Of a stretch of DNA of 39,498 bases, positions 19,649 through 29,699 are shown piece after piece. The number at the start of each line of letters is the position of its first letter. The first letter of the stretch is position 1. The DNA lies in contig JASBSY010000004.1 in NCBI GenBank assembly GCA_030148705.1, positions 1 through 39,498 of the forward strand, given 5' to 3'. The notes beneath the pieces were generated by a model. The model was given only the letters and a program-made list of their open reading frames with translations. It was not told where the DNA came from and searched no databases. Source of the stretch: Pukyongia sp. Lineage in GTDB: Bacteria > Bacteroidota > Bacteroidia > Flavobacteriales > Flavobacteriaceae. The position numbers and the translations under genes are program-made.

Positions 19649-19765
19649 ATGAAGGTAAGAGCATCAGTAAAGAAAAGAAGTGCCGACTGCAAGATTGTAC
19701 GCAGAAAGGGCAGATTATATGTAATTAACAAAAAGAACCCTAGGTTCAAACAAAGACAAGGATAA
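19649..19765 (+). CDS. rpmJ: 50S ribosomal protein L36, zinc-free variant
   Basis: This is a 38-codon gene between infA and rpsM, from ATG 19649 to TAA 19763-19765. The product begins [20 protein letters not shown] and ends NPRFKQRQG, clearly L36. The classical protein has a zinc ribbon (CxxC, then C and H). Here only one cysteine (Cys14) remains, and the positions of the other three ligands hold Ser, Asn/Lys and Phe. It is therefore the zinc-independent form. L36 packs into the 50S subunit below the L7/L12 stalk base. Confidence 0.96.
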   Translation: MKVRASVKKRSADCKIVRRKGRLYVINKKNPRFKQRQG

Positions 19766-19768
19766 GTT

Positions 19769-20143
19769 ATGGCAAGAATCGCAGGTGTAGATATCCCGAA
19801 GCATAAAAGGGGTGTAATCGCGTTAACGTATATCTTCGGAATCGGTAAGAGTCGTGCCCAGGATATACTTGAAAAAGCCGGAGTTGACGAAGACAAAAAA
19901 GTAAGCGAATGGAACGACGACGAGATCGGATCAATTCGTGAAGCTGTTGGGTCTTTCAAGATCGAAGGTGAATTACGTAGCGAGGTTCAGTTGAGCATTA
20001 AGCGCTTGATGGACATCGGATGTTACAGAGGAATTCGACACAGAACTGGTCTTCCGTTAAGAGGACAGCGCACTAAGAATAACTCCAGAACAAGAAAAGG
20101 AAAACGTAAAACAGTTGCTAACAAGAAGAAGGCAACTAAATAA
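19769..20143 (+). CDS. rpsM: 30S ribosomal protein S13
   Basis: S13 lies at the head of the 30S subunit and makes the intersubunit bridge with L5. The 124 residues begin [20 protein letters not shown]. They carry the helix-two-turn-helix region [14 protein letters not shown] and the conserved [18 protein letters not shown]. The very basic tail that contacts P-site tRNA is present. It is in the alpha-operon order rpmJ-rpsM-rpsK-rpsD-rpoA-rplQ. Confidence 0.99.
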   Translation: MARIAGVDIPKHKRGVIALTYIFGIGKSRAQDILEKAGVDEDKKVSEWNDDEIGSIREAVGSFKIEGELRSEVQLSIKRLMDIGCYRGIRHRTGLPLRGQRTKNNSRTRKGKRKTVANKKKATK

Positions 20144-20154
20144 TACCTAGAGAT

Positions 20155-20553
20155 ATGGCAAAGACTAGCGCAAAAGCAAAAAGCACTAAGAAACGTAAGG
20201 TTAATGTTGAGTCGGTTGGAGAAGCGCATATTACGGCTTCCTTCAACAACATCATTATCTCGTTAACCAATAAGAACGGGGATGTTATCTCCTGGTCTTC
20301 GGCCGGTAAAATGGGCTTCAGAGGATCGAAGAAGAACACTCCTTATGCTGCTCAGTTAGCCGCCGAAGATGCGGTTGCAGTAGCTCAGGAGGCAGGTTTA
20401 CGCAAAGTAAAAGTTTATGTGAAAGGACCGGGAAATGGTAGAGAATCTGCTATCCGATCTATTCATAACGGAGGAATTGAAGTTACCGAGATCATCGATG
20501 TAACTCCAATGCCACATAACGGTTGTCGTCCACCAAAAAGACGTCGAGTTTAA
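20155..20553 (+). CDS. rpsK: 30S ribosomal protein S11
   Basis: S11 is on the 30S platform, next to the mRNA exit. The 132 residues contain [20 protein letters not shown] and the C-terminal signature [18 protein letters not shown]. An 86-base spacer without a convincing promoter or terminator separates it from rpsD, longer than most spacers in the cluster. Confidence 0.99.
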   Translation: MAKTSAKAKSTKKRKVNVESVGEAHITASFNNIIISLTNKNGDVISWSSAGKMGFRGSKKNTPYAAQLAAEDAVAVAQEAGLRKVKVYVKGPGNGRESAIRSIHNGGIEVTEIIDVTPMPHNGCRPPKRRRV

Positions 20554-20639
20554 TTTTAAATAGTATCAATCTGAAGGACAAACGAAGCTAGAGGATAGTT
20601 AAGACCTTAATTTAGTTTTACCTTCTATAACCTTAAAAA

Positions 20640-21245
20640 ATGGCAAGATATACTGGTCCAAAATCAAAAATAGCCCGAAAGTTCGGGGAAGCTATCTTCG
20701 GAGACGATAAGTCGTTCGAAAAAAGAAATTATCCCCCGGGACAGCACGGTAATAACCGTCGTCGCGGTAAAAAATCTGAATATGCAATCCAGTTGATGGA
20801 GAAGCAAAAAGCGAAGTATACCTATGGTATTCTTGAGCGTCAGTTCAGAAATATGTTTAAGAGAGCAACCGCTTCAACCGGGATTACCGGAGAGGTATTG
20901 CTTCAACTTTGTGAGTCGCGTCTGGACAATGTTGTATACCGTATGGGTATTGCACCAAGCCGAAGCGCAGCTCGACAGTTAGTGTCGCACAGACATATCA
21001 CTGTAAACAACGAGAAAGTTAACATCCCTTCATATCAATTGAAGCCGGGTGATGTTGTTGCGGTTAGAGAGAAGTCAAAATCTCTTGAAGCCATTCAAAA
21101 TTCGTTGGCGAATGCAAGTCATGTGTACGAATGGATTACCTGGAACGCTGAAAAAATGGAAGGAACATTTGTTTCTGTACCACAGCGAATCCAGATTCCA
21201 GAGAACATCAACGAGCAGTTTATCGTCGAATTATATTCTAAATAA
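20640..21245 (+). CDS. rpsD: 30S ribosomal protein S4, zinc-free type
   Basis: S4 is a primary 16S rRNA-binding protein and, in E. coli, the repressor of the alpha operon. The 201-residue protein has the S4 RNA-binding domain ([20 protein letters not shown]). The N-terminus ([20 protein letters not shown]) lacks the cysteine cluster of zinc-binding S4 proteins. The 86-base leader before it is the place to look for autogenous control, but I see no clear pseudoknot by eye. Confidence 0.99.
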   Translation: MARYTGPKSKIARKFGEAIFGDDKSFEKRNYPPGQHGNNRRRGKKSEYAIQLMEKQKAKYTYGILERQFRNMFKRATASTGITGEVLLQLCESRLDNVVYRMGIAPSRSAARQLVSHRHITVNNEKVNIPSYQLKPGDVVAVREKSKSLEAIQNSLANASHVYEWITWNAEKMEGTFVSVPQRIQIPENINEQFIVELYSK

Positions 21246-21266
21246 TAAAAACAGAGGAGTCACACT

Positions 21267-22259
21267 ATGGCAGTATTTAGTTTTCAAAAGCCTGATAAAG
21301 TTATCATGATCAATTCCACGGATTTCGAGGGGAAATTCGAATTTCGACCCCTGGAACCCGGTTATGGATTGACTGTGGGTAACGCATTAAGACGAGTATT
21401 ACTTTCTTCATTGGAAGGGTTCGCAATTACCTCCGTTCGCATTGAAGGAGTAGATCACGAATTTTCGACCATTGCCGGAGTTGTTGAGGATGTCACCGAG
21501 ATCATTCTTAACCTGAAGCAGATACGTTTCAAGCGACAGATCGATGAGATCGACAATGAAACTGTAACAGTTTCTGTTTCCGGAGCCCAGCAATTAACCG
21601 CAGGGGATTTCCAAAAATTCATTTCAGGTTTCCAGGTACTAAACCCGGAGCTTGTAGTGTGTAATATGGATGCTAAAGTGAACCTTAACTTCGAGATCAC
21701 GATCGAGAAGGGTAGAGGCTATGTTCCGGCTGAAGAGAATAAAAAGGCAAATGCACCTTTGGGTACAATTTTCACCGATTCGATCTACACGCCCATCAAA
21801 AATGTTAAGTACAGCATTGAGAACTATCGTGTAGAGCAGAAGACGGATTACGAGAAATTGGTATTCGAAATCGTAACAGACGGATCTATCCATCCCAAGG
21901 ACGCTCTTACCGAAGCAGCTAAAACACTTATCCACCACTTCATGTTGTTCAGTGACGAGCGCATTACACTTGAAGCTGATGAGATCGCTCAAACCGAATC
22001 GTACGATGAGGAATCGCTTCATATGCGACAGTTGCTTAAAACAAAATTAGTCGACATGGACCTTAGTGTTCGTGCCCTAAATTGTTTGAAGGCAGCCGAA
22101 GTAGATACACTGGGAGACCTGGTTTCTTATAACAAGAACGATCTGATGAAATTCAGAAACTTCGGAAAGAAATCACTAACCGAGTTAGAAGAACTGGTAA
22201 ATGTAAAAGGACTTAGCTTCGGCATGGACCTTTCAAAATATAAATTAGATAAAGATTAA
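21267..22259 (+). CDS. rpoA: RNA polymerase subunit alpha
   Basis: The alpha dimer scaffolds RNA polymerase assembly. The 330 residues comprise the N-terminal domain (about 1-235, with [20 protein letters not shown]) and the C-terminal helix-hairpin-helix domain (about 250-320, [20 protein letters not shown] and [15 protein letters not shown]). That C-terminal domain binds UP elements and activators. Unlike most genes here it has a clear Shine-Dalgarno-like GAGGAG (21254-21259), seven bases before ATG 21267. This supports the start used. It sits between rpsD and rplQ as usual. Confidence 0.99.
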   Translation: MAVFSFQKPDKVIMINSTDFEGKFEFRPLEPGYGLTVGNALRRVLLSSLEGFAITSVRIEGVDHEFSTIAGVVEDVTEIILNLKQIRFKRQIDEIDNETVTVSVSGAQQLTAGDFQKFISGFQVLNPELVVCNMDAKVNLNFEITIEKGRGYVPAEENKKANAPLGTIFTDSIYTPIKNVKYSIENYRVEQKTDYEKLVFEIVTDGSIHPKDALTEAAKTLIHHFMLFSDERITLEADEIAQTESYDEESLHMRQLLKTKLVDMDLSVRALNCLKAAEVDTLGDLVSYNKNDLMKFRNFGKKSLTELEELVNVKGLSFGMDLSKYKLDKD

Positions 22260-22261
22260 TA

Positions 22262-22301
22262 CATCATATTTTGCTCCCCGGAGGGGTAGAGCGAGATGAT
22301 G
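22262..22301 (+). promoter_or_regulatory. nested hairpin in the rpoA-rplQ spacer
   Basis: Almost the whole 58-base spacer can fold. CATCAT (22262-22267) pairs with ATGATG (22296-22301). GCTC (22273-22276) pairs with GAGC (22289-22292). CCC (22277-22279) pairs with GGG (22284-22286), with a TA bulge and an asymmetric internal loop ATTTT/GAG. It ends 16 bases before the rplQ ATG and has no T-run, so it is not a terminator. A translational control or mRNA-processing element for rplQ is plausible, but this is an inference. Confidence 0.5.
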
Positions 22302-22317
22302 ATTAAAACAAAATGTC

Positions 22318-22830
22318 ATGAGACACGGAAGAAAAAACAACCACTTAGGTAGAAAGACAGCGCACAGAAAGTCAATGTTGGCAAATATGGCCTGTTCCCT
22401 GATTGAACACAAGCGAATCAATACTACTGTTGCCAAAGCAAAAGCGCTTCAGCGTTTTGTTGAACCTCTGGTTACAAAATCCAAGGAAGATACAACTCAC
22501 AACCGTCGTATCGTATTCAGCAGACTGCGTCAGAAGGAAGCAGTAAACGAATTGTTCAGGGATGTTGCTACTAAGGTGGGAGATCGCCCCGGAGGCTACA
22601 CGCGTATAATTAAGCTTGGTAATCGACTGGGCGACAACGCCGATATGGCGATGATCGAATTAGTAGATTATAACGAGCTGTACAATGCCGGTAAAGCGAC
22701 TAAGTCGAAATCGACTCGTCGTAGCCGTCGCGGAGGAGGATCGAAAGCTGCTGCAGCAACAACAGCGGCGACCGCCACAACAACAGCAAAGGAAACAAAA
22801 GCTAAAGAGGCGAAGAAAGAAGAAGAATAA
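22318..22830 (+). CDS. rplQ: 50S ribosomal protein L17 with low-complexity tail
   Basis: L17 is a 50S protein next to the tunnel exit. The core ([20 protein letters not shown] to [16 protein letters not shown]) is complete in the first 120 or so residues. About 45 extra residues follow: a basic stretch ([11 protein letters not shown]), an Ala/Thr run, and an acidic-basic end (KEAKKEEE). The total is 170 residues against 127 in E. coli. It is the last gene of the cluster, and a strong terminator follows. Confidence 0.98.
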   Translation: MRHGRKNNHLGRKTAHRKSMLANMACSLIEHKRINTTVAKAKALQRFVEPLVTKSKEDTTHNRRIVFSRLRQKEAVNELFRDVATKVGDRPGGYTRIIKLGNRLGDNADMAMIELVDYNELYNAGKATKSKSTRRSRRGGGSKAAAATTAATATTTAKETKAKEAKKEEE

Positions 22831-22856
22831 ATGAACATTCATTTGTAAATAACTCG

Positions 22857-22888
22857 GGGATAAGCATTACAAGCTTATCCCTTTTTTT
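22857..22888 (+). terminator. Rho-independent terminator of the ribosomal supercluster
   Basis: GGGATAAGC (22857-22865) pairs perfectly with GCTTATCCC (22873-22881) around a 7-base loop, and seven T residues follow at 22882-22888. It lies 26 bases after the rplQ stop and closes the run that began at 5742. Confidence 0.9.
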
Positions 22889-22892
22889 ATAC

Positions 22893-22900
22893 TATTTTTG
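22893..22900 (+). promoter_or_regulatory. putative -7 promoter element of carA-eno
   Basis: TATTTTTG fits the Bacteroidetes -7 consensus TAnnTTTG exactly and lies between the terminator and the carA ATG at 22919. Transcription would begin about 12 bases before the gene. The TTG expected about 20 bases upstream is not present, since that position falls in the terminator stem. The call therefore rests on the -7 element and location. Confidence 0.5.
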
Positions 22901-22918
22901 TAAAACTCTTTTCTAAAG

Positions 22919-25323
<2,405 letters not shown>

Positions 25324-25329
25324 GCCCGG

Positions 25330-25381
25330 AATTGTTTGAAAAAAATTCAAGAAAGGTTAGTTCTTATGTAATTGTTTGAAA
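25330..25381. repeat. two 12-base direct repeats spaced by 40 bases in the eno-gltA gap
   Basis: AATTGTTTGAAA occurs at 25330-25341 and again at 25370-25381, exactly 40 bases apart. GCCCGGA also occurs twice (25324-25330 and 25389-25395). A short AGGTT-T5-AACCT palindrome follows at 25401-25415. Paired sites at a multiple of the helical turn would suit a regulator of gltA, but no protein is known to me that would bind them. Confidence 0.4.
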
Positions 25382-25430
25382 TCGATCTGCCCGGAGTTTA
25401 AGGTTTTTTTAACCTAACATCACCCTGTAT

Positions 25431-25465
25431 TTGTTAAAGAATTAGGCGGATATTTCGTAATTTAG
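25431..25465 (+). promoter_or_regulatory. possible gltA promoter
   Basis: TTG (25431-25433) is followed by TAATTTAG (25458-25465), which matches TAnnTTTG at 7 of 8 positions. The spacer of 24 bases is long. The location, 37 bases before the gltA ATG, is reasonable, but the match is weak. Confidence 0.3.
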
Positions 25466-25502
25466 CATTCCTATCATTAATAATTTACGTCAAATTTAAG
25501 CT

Positions 25503-26789
25503 ATGTCCAAAACTGCTACACTTACCATTGATGGTAATTCTTATGAGTTTCCAATTAAAGTAGGTACTGAAAACGAAATCGCAATCGATATTAATTCACT
25601 CAGAAGTTCAACTTCTGGTATAATCACCATAGATCCGGGATTTAAGAACACCGGGTCATGTGAAAGTGCGATTACTTTTCTGGACGGTGAAAAGGGGATA
25701 CTACGATACAGGGGATACGCCATCGAAGAATTGGCAGAGAAGGCAGACTTTCTGGAAGTGGCCTACTTATTAATTTTTGGCGAATTGCCAACAGCCGAGA
25801 CCCTTGCCAAATTTCACTCCGATATCAAGGCGCAGTCGCATGTAGATGAAGACGTAAAGAAAATCATTGACGGTTTTCCCAAATCGGCTCATCCAATGGG
25901 CGTATTATCGTCCCTTACTTCGGCATTGGTAGCATTCAATCCTTCTTCTGTTAATGTAGACAGTGAAGAAGAAATGTATAACGCCATTGTGCGTATTCTC
26001 GGGAAGTTCCCGGTACTTACGGCCTGGGCGTACAGGAAGCGCGCCGGACTACCCCTGGATTACGGTGATGATTCCCTGGGTTATGTAGAGAATTTCCTGA
26101 AGATGATGTTTAAAAAACCAAGCGGGGAGTTCACATCAAATCCTGTGGTGGTCGATGCCATGGATAAATTGTTGATACTTCATGCCGACCACGAGCAAAA
26201 CTGTTCAACCAGTACGGTTCGTATGGTTGGTTCGTCCCACGCCGGTTTATTTGTTTCCATATCGGCCGGAATTGCCGCCCTATGGGGTCCGCTTCACGGG
26301 GGAGCAAACCAGGCGGTGATTGAAATGCTGGAGGCTATAAAGGAAGATGGTGGTGATACTAAGAAATATATGGCCAAGGCGAAAGATAAAAAGGATCCCT
26401 TCAGACTGATGGGCTTCGGACACCGGGTTTATAAGAACTTCGACCCCAGAGCCAAGATCATCAAGAAGGCGGCAGACAGTGTTTTGTCCGATCTTGGAGT
26501 TGAGGATCCTGTTCTCGATATTGCCAAAGGCCTGGAGAAGGAAGCCCTTGAAGATTCGTATTTTGTAGATCGTAAGTTGTATCCCAACGTCGATTTCTAT
26601 TCCGGAATTATGTATCGCGCAATGGGTATTCCGGTGGAAATGTTTACTCCTATGTTTGCACTGGGTCGCTTACCGGGATGGATCGCACAGTGGAGAGAAA
26701 TGAGGTTGAAGAAAGAACCGATTGGCAGGCCCAGGCAGGTGTATATCGGAGAGAATCAAAGGTCTTTTAAGAAAATATCAGACCGATAA
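25503..26789 (+). CDS. gltA: citrate synthase, type II
   Basis: The enzyme condenses oxaloacetate and acetyl-CoA into citrate, the entry step of the TCA cycle. The 428 residues keep the catalytic His265 (GPLHGGANQ), His307 (GFGHRVYKNFDPRA) and Asp364 (PNVDFYSG). The N-terminal beta-rich domain (DPGFKNTGSCESAITFLDGE) is that of the hexameric, NADH-sensitive class found in E. coli. It ends with RSFKKISDR, typical of the class. It is probably transcribed alone, with a gap holding paired repeats upstream and an intrinsic terminator downstream. Confidence 0.98.
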   Translation: MSKTATLTIDGNSYEFPIKVGTENEIAIDINSLRSSTSGIITIDPGFKNTGSCESAITFLDGEKGILRYRGYAIEELAEKADFLEVAYLLIFGELPTAETLAKFHSDIKAQSHVDEDVKKIIDGFPKSAHPMGVLSSLTSALVAFNPSSVNVDSEEEMYNAIVRILGKFPVLTAWAYRKRAGLPLDYGDDSLGYVENFLKMMFKKPSGEFTSNPVVVDAMDKLLILHADHEQNCSTSTVRMVGSSHAGLFVSISAGIAALWGPLHGGANQAVIEMLEAIKEDGGDTKKYMAKAKDKKDPFRLMGFGHRVYKNFDPRAKIIKKAADSVLSDLGVEDPVLDIAKGLEKEALEDSYFVDRKLYPNVDFYSGIMYRAMGIPVEMFTPMFALGRLPGWIAQWREMRLKKEPIGRPRQVYIGENQRSFKKISDR

Positions 26790-26814
26790 ACCCCAGCCGG
26801 TGGTTTGAATAAAC

Positions 26815-26840
26815 AAGCATCCTTTTTCCGGATGCTTTTT
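26815..26840 (+). terminator. Rho-independent terminator of gltA
   Basis: AAGCATCC (26815-26822) pairs with GGATGCTT (26830-26837) across a 7-base loop and continues into a T-run ending at 26840. It lies 25 bases after the gltA stop and only 14 before the next ATG. The downstream gene therefore needs read-through or a promoter not recognisable here. Confidence 0.85.
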
Positions 26841-26854
26841 ATATATTGAAGCAA

Positions 26855-27772
26855 ATGAATCTTCATATCACAGATGAGATATCCAGGCTTCGCGCAGTAA
26901 TTCTGGGCAGAGCAGACAGTAATGGACCTGTACCCTTGCTGAAGGATGCATACGACCCTAAATCGGCAGAACATATTATTGCAGGTACATACCCGAAGGA
27001 TGAAGACATGGTAAAGGAGATGGAAGCTGTGATGAACATCTTCGAAAAATACGATGTTAAGGTTTACAGACCTCAGAAAATTGAAGACTACAACCAGATT
27101 TTTGCACGGGATATCGCCTTTGTTATCGAGGATAAATTCATAAAAGCCAACATACTCGAAGACCGTTCCCGGGAAATCGATGCCCTCGAGCATGTGATAA
27201 GTAAAATTGACCCCTCCCGAATTATCGAGTTTCCTGAAAATGCTCATATAGAAGGAGGCGATGTTATGCCCTGGGGTGAGTATATATTCGTGGGAACCTA
27301 CCGCGGAGATGATTATTCCAGTTATATAACCGCCAGAACGAATATGAAAGCAGTGGAACACCTTCAGAAATTGTTTCCGCATAAAAAGGTAAAGTCGTTC
27401 GACCTTCGAAAATCGAATACAGTTGCGCGAGACAATGCGCTGCACCTCGACTGTTGTTTCCAGCCGATTGGAAAAGGAAAATGTATTATTCACAAGGAAG
27501 GTTTTCTAGTTGAAGAGGAATATGAATGGTTGATCGATTTCTTCGGAAGGGAGAACTGTTTTCATATCGATAAAGACGAGATGTATCATATGAACAGTAA
27601 TGTCTTTTCGATATCACCGGAAGTCATCATTTCTGAAAAGAACTTCACCAGGTTGAACAGCTGGCTGCGATCTCAGGGATTTACTGTGGAAGAGGTTCCT
27701 TATGCGGAAATCGCCAAACAGGAAGGATTATTGCGCTGCAGTACCATGCCATTGATACGGGACAGCAACTAA
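26855..27772 (+). CDS. pentein-superfamily hydrolase or amidinotransferase (DDAH/arginine deiminase-like)
   Basis: The 305-residue enzyme belongs to the guanidine-group-modifying penteins: arginine deiminase, dimethylarginine dimethylaminohydrolase (DDAH) and glycine amidinotransferase. The active site is recognisable. FARD (83-86) matches the substrate-guanidine Asp region. EGGD (133-136) is conserved. His197 lies in HLDCCFQPIGKGKC, and the nucleophile Cys295 in LLRCSTMPLIR. The His-Asp and Cys segments resemble amidinotransferase most, so the reaction could be transfer or hydrolysis. ATG 26855 is preferred to the in-frame TTG at 26846, which sits against the terminator. A second pentein, ctlX, lies 1 kb downstream. 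Confidence 0.85.
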   Translation: MNLHITDEISRLRAVILGRADSNGPVPLLKDAYDPKSAEHIIAGTYPKDEDMVKEMEAVMNIFEKYDVKVYRPQKIEDYNQIFARDIAFVIEDKFIKANILEDRSREIDALEHVISKIDPSRIIEFPENAHIEGGDVMPWGEYIFVGTYRGDDYSSYITARTNMKAVEHLQKLFPHKKVKSFDLRKSNTVARDNALHLDCCFQPIGKGKCIIHKEGFLVEEEYEWLIDFFGRENCFHIDKDEMYHMNSNVFSISPEVIISEKNFTRLNSWLRSQGFTVEEVPYAEIAKQEGLLRCSTMPLIRDSN

Positions 27773-27861
27773 GCTTCTAAACGGTTCTTTCCATATTAAT
27801 TGCTTCGAATATTTCGCTGTAGGGAATTGCAGCGTTATCCGACCAAGCTTTAAAATTCATC

Positions 27862-28671
27862 ATGAAAAGATTACTGACCTTTATTTTTGCGATTTGTGTA
27901 AGCGTTGTTTATTCACAGGGCCGAATCGATGGCTTTTATAAAGGCAAGAATAAAGGATCGATTGTTTTAGGTCTTGGTTTCGAGGACGGAATTCAGTATT
28001 TCAGCGGAGGAGAAGTAGGCAAGCTGGATATTAGCCGATCTGTTTTCTATACCAACGTTTTTGGAGCATACGGCCTTGCTGAAAATTTGGATGTTAACCT
28101 CGCAATACCGTATATTATCAGTGACGATAACGCCAACTTCCAGGATATTTCTGCTTTCTTAAAGTATCGTTTAATTTCCCTTAATGCGGCAAACGGCCGT
28201 ATAGAGATTAGTACTGCCGCCGGTTTTTCTACCAACCTCACCAATTATGAGTTGGGAGGGTTGAATGACATAGGTCAGCAGGCCACCATCATCGACTTAA
28301 AAGCGATGATACACTATCAACTTGTTTCAGGTTGGTTTGCCACTCTGCAGGGCGGTTACGCGTTTAAATCCGATCCCACTCCCAATAGTTTGCCTGCCAC
28401 CTTAAAGGCAGGACACGCCGGACGAAAATGGTATTACGATCTGTATTATGATTTTCAACATTCCTTTGGTGGAATTGATTACAGAGGAACACCACCTCCC
28501 CAGGATTTCAGGGCTTTTGGAGTGGATTTTCAGAAGATTGGCGGTACCCTTTATAAACCGTTTTCTTCCACCATGGGAGTATATGTTAGTGTGTCCTATG
28601 TTTTCGATGGCCGCAATATATTCAAGGGTCCCGGATATGGTACAGGACTTGTTTATAACTTCGGAAATTAA
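27862..28671 (+). CDS. outer-membrane beta-barrel protein of unknown function
   Basis: The 269-residue protein starts with a signal peptide (MKRLLTFIFAICVSVVYSQG). It consists of alternating amphipathic strands rich in Gly, Tyr and Phe (SIVLGLGFEDGIQYF, TLQGGYAFKSDPTP, GVYVSVSYVFDGRNIF), ending in VYNFGN. It looks like a small transporter-type barrel of the kind often named meta-pathway phenol degradation-like. No function can be assigned from sequence. It sits between two pentein enzymes on the same strand, which hints at an uptake or export role for a related compound. Confidence 0.75.
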   Translation: MKRLLTFIFAICVSVVYSQGRIDGFYKGKNKGSIVLGLGFEDGIQYFSGGEVGKLDISRSVFYTNVFGAYGLAENLDVNLAIPYIISDDNANFQDISAFLKYRLISLNAANGRIEISTAAGFSTNLTNYELGGLNDIGQQATIIDLKAMIHYQLVSGWFATLQGGYAFKSDPTPNSLPATLKAGHAGRKWYYDLYYDFQHSFGGIDYRGTPPPQDFRAFGVDFQKIGGTLYKPFSSTMGVYVSVSYVFDGRNIFKGPGYGTGLVYNFGN

Positions 28672-28675
28672 TTCG

Positions 28676-28714
28676 ATTTCGAGACAAATTTTTCGGTTCC
28701 AAATAGCTCGAAAT
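28676..28714. repeat. 8-base inverted repeat upstream of ctlX
   Basis: ATTTCGAG (28676-28683) and CTCGAAAT (28707-28714) are perfect inverted copies with a 23-base spacer. They lie just after the barrel gene and overlap the presumed -33 region of the ctlX promoter. They could be an operator half-site pair or a weak 3'-end hairpin. No T-run follows directly. Confidence 0.4.
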
Positions 28715-28726
28715 AATCTATTTTTA
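28697..28726 (+). promoter_or_regulatory. possible ctlX promoter
   Basis: TTC (28697-28699) is followed after 19 bases by TATTTTTA (28719-28726), 7 of 8 to TAnnTTTG. Transcription would start about 11 bases before ATG 28744, the same geometry as at argS. Confidence 0.35.
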
Positions 28727-28743
28727 CACTGTATTTTTTCCCT

Positions 28744-29685
28744 ATGAAGCAAATCACTAATACCATATTGATGATCAGGCCGGTGGCGTTCAGAATGAAC
28801 GAAGAGACCGCGGTAAATAATTATTTTCAGGAAGACATCGACCTTAGGAACAGTGAAATAAATGCCCGCGCCCAGGCCGAATTTGACGCATTTGTAGCCA
28901 AATTACGAGCGGTTGGAGTACGGGTTATAGTTGAACACGACGACTTGAAAATGGATACCCCCGATTCGATCTTCCCGAATAACTGGGTGAGTTTTCATGA
29001 GAATGGCATAGTAGGACTGTATCCCATGTTTGCGGAAAACAGGAGGAGAGAACGGCGGGAAGAGATCATGGACCGACTGGAAAGTGAGGGCTTCCTTATT
29101 GAAGGTTTTATGGATTATACCAGCGCAGAGGAAGAAGGTTATTTCCTGGAAGCTACGGGTAGTTTGGTACTTGACCGTCAGAAAAAGAAGGCCTACTGTG
29201 CACTGTCACCCCGGGCAGACGAAGAATTGCTTATCGAGTTTTGCGAAGATTTCGATTACTTTCCTGTTGTTTTTAAAGCCAATCAGACGGTAGACGGGGA
29301 ACGCATGCCAATTTATCATACCAATGTAATGATGGCCCTGGCCGAAGACTTCGTGGTTATATGTCTGGACAGCATTGATGATGCAAAGGAGAGGAACAAT
29401 GTAATACAACACCTCAAGGATTCGGGGAAGGAGATAATTAGCATTACCGAGGCTCAGATGCATCATTTCGCCGGGAATATGCTTCAGGTACGGGGAAAAG
29501 ATGATTCCAAGTATATGGTGATGAGCCTGGCAGCGCACAACTGCCTAACCCCGGAGCAAATCGAGACGATAGAAAAATATTCTCAAATTTTGAGCAGTGA
29601 TTTGGAAACCATTGAAACCTGTGGTGGGGGTAGCGCTCGATGTATGATGGCAGAAGTATTTTTACCGGAAGCCACGGACGATTAG
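28744..29685 (+). CDS. ctlX: CtlX-type citrulline hydrolase (pentein superfamily)
   Basis: The 313-residue protein matches the CtlX group of arginine-deiminase-related proteins. The Francisella member hydrolyses citrulline to ornithine, carbon dioxide and ammonia. Active-site segments visible are DSIFPNNWVSFH (from Asp74), LEATGS (Glu136), YHTNVMMAL (His192) and GGGSARCMMAEVF, with the nucleophile Cys300. The first codons (TNTILMIRPVAFRMNEETA) are typical of the family. With the DDAH-like gene upstream it could form a guanidine-to-citrulline-to-ornithine route, but this is an inference from context. Confidence 0.85.
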   Translation: MKQITNTILMIRPVAFRMNEETAVNNYFQEDIDLRNSEINARAQAEFDAFVAKLRAVGVRVIVEHDDLKMDTPDSIFPNNWVSFHENGIVGLYPMFAENRRRERREEIMDRLESEGFLIEGFMDYTSAEEEGYFLEATGSLVLDRQKKKAYCALSPRADEELLIEFCEDFDYFPVVFKANQTVDGERMPIYHTNVMMALAEDFVVICLDSIDDAKERNNVIQHLKDSGKEIISITEAQMHHFAGNMLQVRGKDDSKYMVMSLAAHNCLTPEQIETIEKYSQILSSDLETIETCGGGSARCMMAEVFLPEATDD

Positions 29686-29699
29686 TAGAACTTCTTCAA

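Noticed and set aside
22741-22800. Tandem GCN/ACN triplets as a non-coding microsatellite
   Set aside because: The frame is open and continues the L17 gene to its stop, so it is best read as a coding low-complexity tail.
26846-26854. TTG start for the DDAH-like enzyme
   Set aside because: It is nine bases before an in-frame ATG and abuts the gltA terminator. The ATG gives a normal family N-terminus.
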